A stretch of DNA of 19,140 bases from JBJKSO01 sp046703825. GTDB taxonomy: Bacteria; Chloroflexota; Dormibacteria; Aeolococcales; Bog-877. Position 1 is the first letter of the stretch. The number at the start of each line of letters is the position of its first letter. Below, in pieces: positions 15,307 through 19,140 of the stretch. Below the pieces are notes generated by a model. That model did not search any database. It saw only the letters and a program-made list of their open reading frames with translations, and was not told the origin of the DNA. Where the stretch lies: positions 1 through 19,140 of the forward strand of contig JBJKSO010000043.1 in assembly GCA_046703825.1 (NCBI GenBank), given 5' to 3'. Position numbers and translations under genes: made by a program.

Positions 15307-15378
15307 AGTCCTCCTCAGTGTCGTGCTACGTCATATCCTCAGGCGCGCGCCCGCGGCACTGCTACTGGCAGTTATCCG

Positions 15379-15408
15379 ATGCTAGGTCTCGGCCGAGAGG
15401 GCTGTCAT
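15379..15408 (-). promoter_or_regulatory. Candidate promoter with a palindromic operator in its spacer
   Basis: Minus strand: ATGACA (15403-15408, five of six bases of the TTGACA consensus), an 18-bp spacer, then TAGCAT (15379-15384, TAnnnT form). The spacer contains a perfect 12-bp palindrome, TCTCGGCCGAGA (15387-15398), almost exactly centred. Transcription would start near 15372 and leave a leader of about 65 bases before the binding-protein TTG. A palindrome between -35 and -10 is a classic regulator site, but neither promoter nor binding has been shown. Confidence 0.4.
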
Positions 15409-15436
15409 CCCTCGCCAGGGTGATTTCTGGCTGCCG

Positions 15437-16036
15437 TTAAGAAAGCAGGCCCTGGTGCCAGGCGCGCAATACCGCCCCAGATCGATCCGAGGCCCCGAGC
15501 TTGGTGAGCAGGTGGCTCACGTGGGTCTTGACGGTGTTCTCGCTAAGGTGCAGGGAGCTGGCGATCTCCCGGTTGGACATCTCCTTGGCCATCAGAGACA
15601 GGACCTCGAGCTCACGCCCGCTGATCTGGGTTCCGTGAGGGACCGGCTCCTCGCCGCGCTCCAGCAGGGATTCGCCGGCCGCCACCCGCCTGATCGCATC
15701 GGCGAGCTCGGCCCGGCTCACATCCTTGAGCAGGTACCCTTGAGCGCCCGCTCTGAGGCTGGGGACCACATAGTTCTCGTGGCCGAAGGTGGTCAGCATC
15801 ACCACCTTGGTCTCCGGGCGCAGCCGCCTGATCTCACGCAGCGCTGAGATGCCGTCCGTTCCCGGCATCTGCACATCCATCAGCACGACGTCGACATCCT
15901 GCTCAACCGCGTGCTCGACCGCCTCCCTGCCGTCGGCGGCGTCCGCCACCACCTCCAGGTCGGGCTCGATGTCGAGCATTTCGCGCAGACCCTGGCGCAC
16001 CACCGGGTGATCGTCGGCGACCAGGACGCGGATCAA
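15437..16036 (-). CDS. NarL/LuxR-family response regulator
   Basis: DNA-binding output of the two-component system encoded with the upstream kinase, 199 aa. The receiver domain (about 1-120) has the acidic pair Asp8/Asp9, phospho-acceptor Asp54 (VLMDVQMPG), Thr82 and Lys104 (YLLKD). The LuxR-type helix-turn-helix is at about 138-199 (SGRELEVLSLMAKEMSNREIASSLHLSENTVKTHVSHLLTKLG, given here by its two ends: starts SGRELEVL, ends HLLTKLG). The start is a TTG at 16036 that overlaps the kinase TGA as TTGA, giving coupled translation. The frame is open further upstream, but only inside the kinase gene, and receiver homology begins exactly at this TTG. The next gene downstream is the transporter binding protein, a plausible target. 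Confidence 0.92.
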   Translation of the reverse strand: MIRVLVADDHPVVRQGLREMLDIEPDLEVVADAADGREAVEHAVEQDVDVVLMDVQMPGTDGISALREIRRLRPETKVVMLTTFGHENYVVPSLRAGAQGYLLKDVSRAELADAIRRVAAGESLLERGEEPVPHGTQISGRELEVLSLMAKEMSNREIASSLHLSENTVKTHVSHLLTKLGASDRSGAVLRAWHQGLLS

Positions 16037-18552
16037 CGTCTGGCCGCCCCCGTGGGCGACTCGGGCAGGGGCACCCGCATCTCCACCTGGCTTCCAGAGC
16101 CGGGATGGCTGGTCACCGCCACCTCGCCGCCGCAGGCGGCGGCGCGCTCGCTCATGGAGGTGAGGCCGAAGGCCCCCGCCCGGCCCGGCCTGCTCGGGTC
16201 GAAGCCCGCGCCATCGTCCGCGATGGTCATCACCAGCTGCCCGTCGGCCACTCGGAGCTCGACCGAGATCACCGACGGTTGCCCGTGCCGCACGGAATTG
16301 CTGAGCGCCTCCTGGGCTACTCGGAAGACGGCCACCTCGGTTCGGGCGGGCAGATTCAACCGGCGCGCCCGCACACGAATCGAGGTGTTGACTCCGTGCC
16401 GGTCGCCGATGCGCCCCAGCTCCTCCCGGAGAGCGCCAGCCAGTCCCGACCGCTGCAGCACCTCCGGGCGAAGATCCCACACAGACCTCCGTGCCTCCTG
16501 GAGGCTCGAGCGGGCAAGCTCGGTTGCGTGGGCCACCGAGTGGCGGGCCCGAGCCTCATCCCGCCCCAGCCAGCCATCCGCCGCTTGGAGCTGGATGATG
16601 ATCCCGGCCAGGCCTTGGGCTAGCGTGTCGTGGATCTCGCGGGCGATCCGGTTGCGCTCGTTGATGGTGGCGAGCTCTTGGGTGTCCACGAAGAGCTGCG
16701 CGTTGCGCAGCGCCAGGGCCAGCTGCCCGCCGACCAGCTGCAGCAGCTCCAGCTGACCCTCACTCACCGGCGCTGCGGTGTGCAGCAGCAGGTATCCCAC
16801 CCGGACCCCGGCGGCCACCAGGGGGACCGCGACCACCGATCCATCACGGACCGGACTGTCGGGGGGACTGTCTAGGCGGCGCAGGATCGAGCGCAGTTCG
16901 ACCCCGTCCCGTTCCGCCACTCCCTCGGCGGCAGCGTGGCCGACCAGCTGCAGGTTGCTCTGCAGCCCTCCCTCCAAGTAGACCGATACCTCCTCAACGC
17001 CGGGGAGCTCCAGCATCTTGAGGGCGGCGGCGGTGGCCACGTCGCCTATGACCAGCGAGCGGCTGATCTCGCTGCCGAGCGCGTTGAGGGTGGCGAGCTC
17101 GTGGTTGCGCTGGCTGAGCTCGGAGGTGCGCTGCTCCACCCGGCGCTCCAGCTGTCTGCGGGCAGCCTCGATCTGGCGGCGCTGCCCGCGCAGCCGGATG
17201 CGCATCCGCTCGAGCGCACCCTCCAGAGTCCCGATCTCGTCCGCCGCCTCGCGGGTCGCGTCCACCGGCGTCCCCAGGTCTCCCGAGGCGATGCGGCCGG
17301 CAGCCTCGGTCAGGCGGCCCAGCGGTTTGATCAGCCGCCCACTGAGAAGGTTGGTCACCAGCACCACCAGCACCGCCAGCACCACCACGATCGGAAGCAG
17401 CAGTGCGGTGACGCTGAACAGGCCGTGGCTGATGGTGTTGGAGAATCCAACCACGCTGCCGTCGATGGCCGAGACCGGGACGGCCACCCCGAGGCTCCAT
17501 TCGCTGGCCGGGAGCGGGCTGTAGAAGACCACCACGGTGTCTCCGGATAGGTTCAGCGTCTTCTGCCCGGACAGCCCGTCCTCCATGGGAATCGCGGCCG
17601 GGTACCAGGGGCTCTTGTTGGAGGTGAGGTCAACGTTGGCCGACCCCTTGTGCTTGGGGCTGACGCCCAGCTGGGCCGCTCCCCCGGGCCCGGTGCTGAG
17701 CAGCTGGCCCGAACTGCTGACCAGGAAGGCGTAGGCCCCCTGGCCGGACTCGGGGGCGCTCTCCAGGAAGGTGCTGACGATGTTCTTGACCGTGATGTTG
17801 GCGCCGACCAGGAACGGCGCCCCGTCCGCGGCCACCGCCTTGGTGAGAACGGTCACCGTGTCGCCGCCGTCGACTGGGTTCCCGTACACGGGGGTCCAGA
17901 TCGCCCGCTGAGCCGCCTGGTTGGGCGAGGGCTCGAGCTGCTGCCACTTGGACGTGGCCAGGGTGAGCCGCTGCTGCCCCGAGGCGATGGCCGACGGCGG
18001 CGGGAGAACGGCGCTGCCGGGCAGATCAGACGGCACCGATCCCTCCGGGGAGACGGCGATCATTCCCCCTACTTGGGCCCAGACCTGGGCCACCTCAGGA
18101 TGGATCTTCTGCAAGATCAGCATCTGGGCGCCCAGTGCCTCCAGGGCCGGCCCCTGCCCGCTGGAGCCGGTGCCGTAGAGGGAGACGTCCTGGTTGCCGC
18201 CCCCAGCCGGAGGTGCGGCGCTGAGCAGGTTGCGGGCCGATTGGCTCACCAGCGCCAGCTCGTTCTGCACCGACTGCAGCTCGTTGTTGACGATCACCGC
18301 CTTGCTGCCGACCAGGTCGCTCAGGTGGTTGTTCTGGGAGGTTTCGAGATTGCTGGTGGCGGTGTTCAGGGCCCCGGAGTTCAGCCCGGAGAGCGCGGCC
18401 AGGCCCGCGAGCCCGAAGATGGCAAGGGGAATCACCGACACCCCGAGCATGGCCACGAGAATCCGGCGACGGATGGTCAGCCGGCGCCATTCCCGCAGGC
18501 GGCGGAGCGTGCCGACTGCCCGAGTTAGCCGCCGCTGGTCACTCTTGCCCAT
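16033..18552 (-). CDS. NarL-type sensor histidine kinase with extracytoplasmic sensor, HAMP and GAF domains
   Basis: Membrane histidine kinase, 839 aa, partner of the overlapping response regulator. A basic N-terminus precedes TM1 (about 30-55). A large extracytoplasmic region (about 56-377, probably a Cache-like sensor; it contains WYPAAIPMEDGLSG) and TM2 (about 378-404) follow. Then come HAMP (about 405-457), a charged coiled coil (about 445-485) and GAF (about 490-625). The HisKA_3 dimerisation domain carries the phospho-acceptor His641 in NRIAREIHDTLAQGL. The ATPase domain (about 740-830) has the N-box Asn752 (AQEALSNSVRHG), DDGAGFD (779-785) and GLTSMSERA. The combination predicts dual input, outside through the Cache-like region and inside through GAF. 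ATG start at 18552 with only a weak GAAG ahead. It is the first gene of the minus-strand signalling/transport series. Confidence 0.92.
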   Translation of the reverse strand: MGKSDQRRLTRAVGTLRRLREWRRLTIRRRILVAMLGVSVIPLAIFGLAGLAALSGLNSGALNTATSNLETSQNNHLSDLVGSKAVIVNNELQSVQNELALVSQSARNLLSAAPPAGGGNQDVSLYGTGSSGQGPALEALGAQMLILQKIHPEVAQVWAQVGGMIAVSPEGSVPSDLPGSAVLPPPSAIASGQQRLTLATSKWQQLEPSPNQAAQRAIWTPVYGNPVDGGDTVTVLTKAVAADGAPFLVGANITVKNIVSTFLESAPESGQGAYAFLVSSSGQLLSTGPGGAAQLGVSPKHKGSANVDLTSNKSPWYPAAIPMEDGLSGQKTLNLSGDTVVVFYSPLPASEWSLGVAVPVSAIDGSVVGFSNTISHGLFSVTALLLPIVVVLAVLVVLVTNLLSGRLIKPLGRLTEAAGRIASGDLGTPVDATREAADEIGTLEGALERMRIRLRGQRRQIEAARRQLERRVEQRTSELSQRNHELATLNALGSEISRSLVIGDVATAAALKMLELPGVEEVSVYLEGGLQSNLQLVGHAAAEGVAERDGVELRSILRRLDSPPDSPVRDGSVVAVPLVAAGVRVGYLLLHTAAPVSEGQLELLQLVGGQLALALRNAQLFVDTQELATINERNRIAREIHDTLAQGLAGIIIQLQAADGWLGRDEARARHSVAHATELARSSLQEARRSVWDLRPEVLQRSGLAGALREELGRIGDRHGVNTSIRVRARRLNLPARTEVAVFRVAQEALSNSVRHGQPSVISVELRVADGQLVMTIADDGAGFDPSRPGRAGAFGLTSMSERAAACGGEVAVTSHPGSGSQVEMRVPLPESPTGAARR

Positions 18553-18578
18553 CTTCGTATTTGCAAGGACGCGCTCTT

Positions 18579-18600
18579 ACCGAGAGCACACCGAGAGCAC
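18579..18600. repeat. Perfect tandem 11-bp repeat in a divergent promoter region
   Basis: ACCGAGAGCAC occurs twice head to tail (18579-18589, 18590-18600), about one helical turn apart. A further CGAGAGC lies at 18620-18626. The copies sit in the 109-bp gap between the kinase start (18552) and the glycerate kinase start (18662), 27-48 bases upstream of the kinase ATG. On the minus strand TACCAT (18601-18606) could be the kinase -10, which would place the repeats at the start of the transcript. A regulator site is the likely role; its protein is unknown. Confidence 0.55.
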
Positions 18601-18614
18601 ATGGTACACGCGAC

Positions 18615-18665
18615 ATGAACGAGAGCCCGGGTTCGCGCTGCGAGCTGCGCACGCAGCCGCGATGA
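18615..18665 (+). CDS. Possible 16-codon leader ORF overlapping the glycerate kinase start
   Basis: ATG at 18615 opens a 16-residue frame (MNESPGSRCELRTQPR) whose TGA overlaps the glycerate kinase ATG as ATGA. Such overlap can couple translation, and the glycerate kinase ATG has no ribosome site of its own. However, this small frame has no clear Shine-Dalgarno site either, and chance can produce one this short. It may be translated only if the message is leaderless or nearly so. Confidence 0.2.
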   Translation: MNESPGSRCELRTQPR

Positions 18666-19140
18666 TCCGGCGTCCGCAGATCCTGGTCGCACCCAACAGC
18701 TTCAAGGGAACCCTGACCCCCGAGGGCGCCGCCTCAGCCATCTGTCTTGGGGTCCGGCGTGGCCTACCCGGAGCGGAGATCTCGGCGCTTCCGCTGGCGG
18801 ACGGGGGGGACGGGTTTCTGGGTACCGTGACCCGCGCCGGGGGGGGCCGGTTCTCCCGGCACGCGGCCTGCGGCCCACTGCTGGAGCCGGTGCGCGCCCG
18901 CGTGGGCTGGCTTCCGCCGGAGTCAGCGCCGACCGCGGTGGTGGAGCTCGCCGGGGTCTGCGGCCTCGCCCAAGTGGCCAAGCCCGGCCCGCAGACGGCG
19001 CTCACCTCCTCCACCCGGGGGCTGGGGCTCTTGATCCGGGCCGCGCTGCGGCAAAAGCCCCGCCGGATACTGGTGGGAATTGGCGGCAGCGCCTCCACCG
19101 ACGGCGGTACCGGCATGGCCCGAGCCCTCGGATACCGCTT
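18662..19140 (+). CDS. Glycerate kinase, 5' part (runs off the right edge)
   Basis: GarK/GlxK-type glycerate kinase, which phosphorylates D-glycerate with ATP (2-phosphoglycerate in the E. coli members). About 159 codons are visible without a stop; the family is near 370-400 aa, so the C-terminal part is missing. Translating by hand from the ATG gives ILVAPNSFKGTLTPEGAA, LPLADGGDGF, VVELAGVCGLA, TSSTRGLGLLI and IGGSASTDGGTGMARALGY, which are the family blocks in order. The ATG at 18662 is the first possible start in frame. No ribosome site precedes it, so it may be leaderless or coupled to the overlapping 16-codon frame. It is divergent from the histidine kinase and shares its promoter region with it. 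Confidence 0.9.
   Translation, partial: MIRRPQILVAPNSFKGTLTPEGAASAICLGVRRGLPGAEISALPLADGGDGFLGTVTRAGGGRFSRHAACGPLLEPVRARVGWLPPESAPTAVVELAGVCGLAQVAKPGPQTALTSSTRGLGLLIRAALRQKPRRILVGIGGSASTDGGTGMARALGYR

Noticed and set aside
13996..15423. 475-codon plus-strand open frame opposite the binding-protein gene
   Set aside because: Antisense to a well-supported lipoprotein; no ribosome site or domain.
16037..16480. In-frame upstream extension of the response regulator
   Set aside because: This is the ATPase domain of the histidine kinase in another frame; receiver homology starts at the TTG at 16036.
18577..19116. Minus-strand open frame at the right edge
   Set aside because: The plus strand here translates into consecutive glycerate kinase motifs; the minus frame is a shadow.
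1..19140. CRISPR arrays, tRNA/rRNA genes, transposases, phage or defence genes
   Set aside because: None seen. Repeats are limited to the short operator-like or hairpin elements listed, and no gene product resembles a mobile-element or defence protein.

Overview
The window comes from a high-GC bacterium. G/C strongly dominates third codon positions, and ATG, GTG and TTG starts are all used, often behind AGGAGG-type Shine-Dalgarno sites. Cytoplasmic-membrane lipoprotein export, NarL-type two-component signalling, a short homogentisate dioxygenase and an archaeal-type glucose dehydrogenase suggest an actinobacterial or Dormibacterota/Chloroflexota-like soil organism. That placement is inference from protein style only; there is no rRNA or tRNA here to confirm it.

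Left part (1-4250). A strong intrinsic terminator (142-177) closes a transcript that enters from the left edge. On the minus strand, a membrane-bound GAF-GGDEF diguanylate cyclase is followed 36 bp later by a low-specificity threonine aldolase. Divergent from the cyclase is an unassigned 200-aa protein with two similar small beta-rich repeats.

Metabolic block (4250-8004, minus strand). Reading in the direction of transcription: a glucose-1-dehydrogenase-type zinc alcohol dehydrogenase, then homogentisate 1,2-dioxygenase and fumarylacetoacetate hydrolase 9 bp apart (tyrosine/homogentisate ring cleavage), then a solitary translation initiation factor IF-1 gene. IF-1 appears to start at a TTG and to carry a basic N-terminal extension of about 30 residues.

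Transport and signalling block (8182-18552). Two OppD/OppF-type ATPases overlap by ATGA on the plus strand. They run convergently into a minus-strand series: NarL-type histidine kinase, LuxR-type response regulator (TTGA overlap), lipoprotein peptide-binding protein, two DppB/DppC permeases, and a cyclic-nucleotide-binding-domain protein with an N-terminal region I do not recognise. A complete peptide/nickel/opine-family importer is therefore present, but its ATPases are transcribed toward its other subunits. The binding-protein gene has a candidate promoter whose spacer holds a perfect 12-bp palindrome, and a strong hairpin lies between it and the permeases. This makes a plausible sensing-and-uptake module.

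Right edge (18553-19140). A short divergent promoter region with a perfect tandem 11-bp repeat separates the kinase from the 5' part of a glycerate kinase gene that runs off the window.

Most of the window is recognisable housekeeping and transport. The features most worth a second look are the cNMP-domain protein inside the transporter block, the extended stand-alone IF-1, and the putative operators. I saw no CRISPR array, insertion sequence, prophage or obvious defence system.
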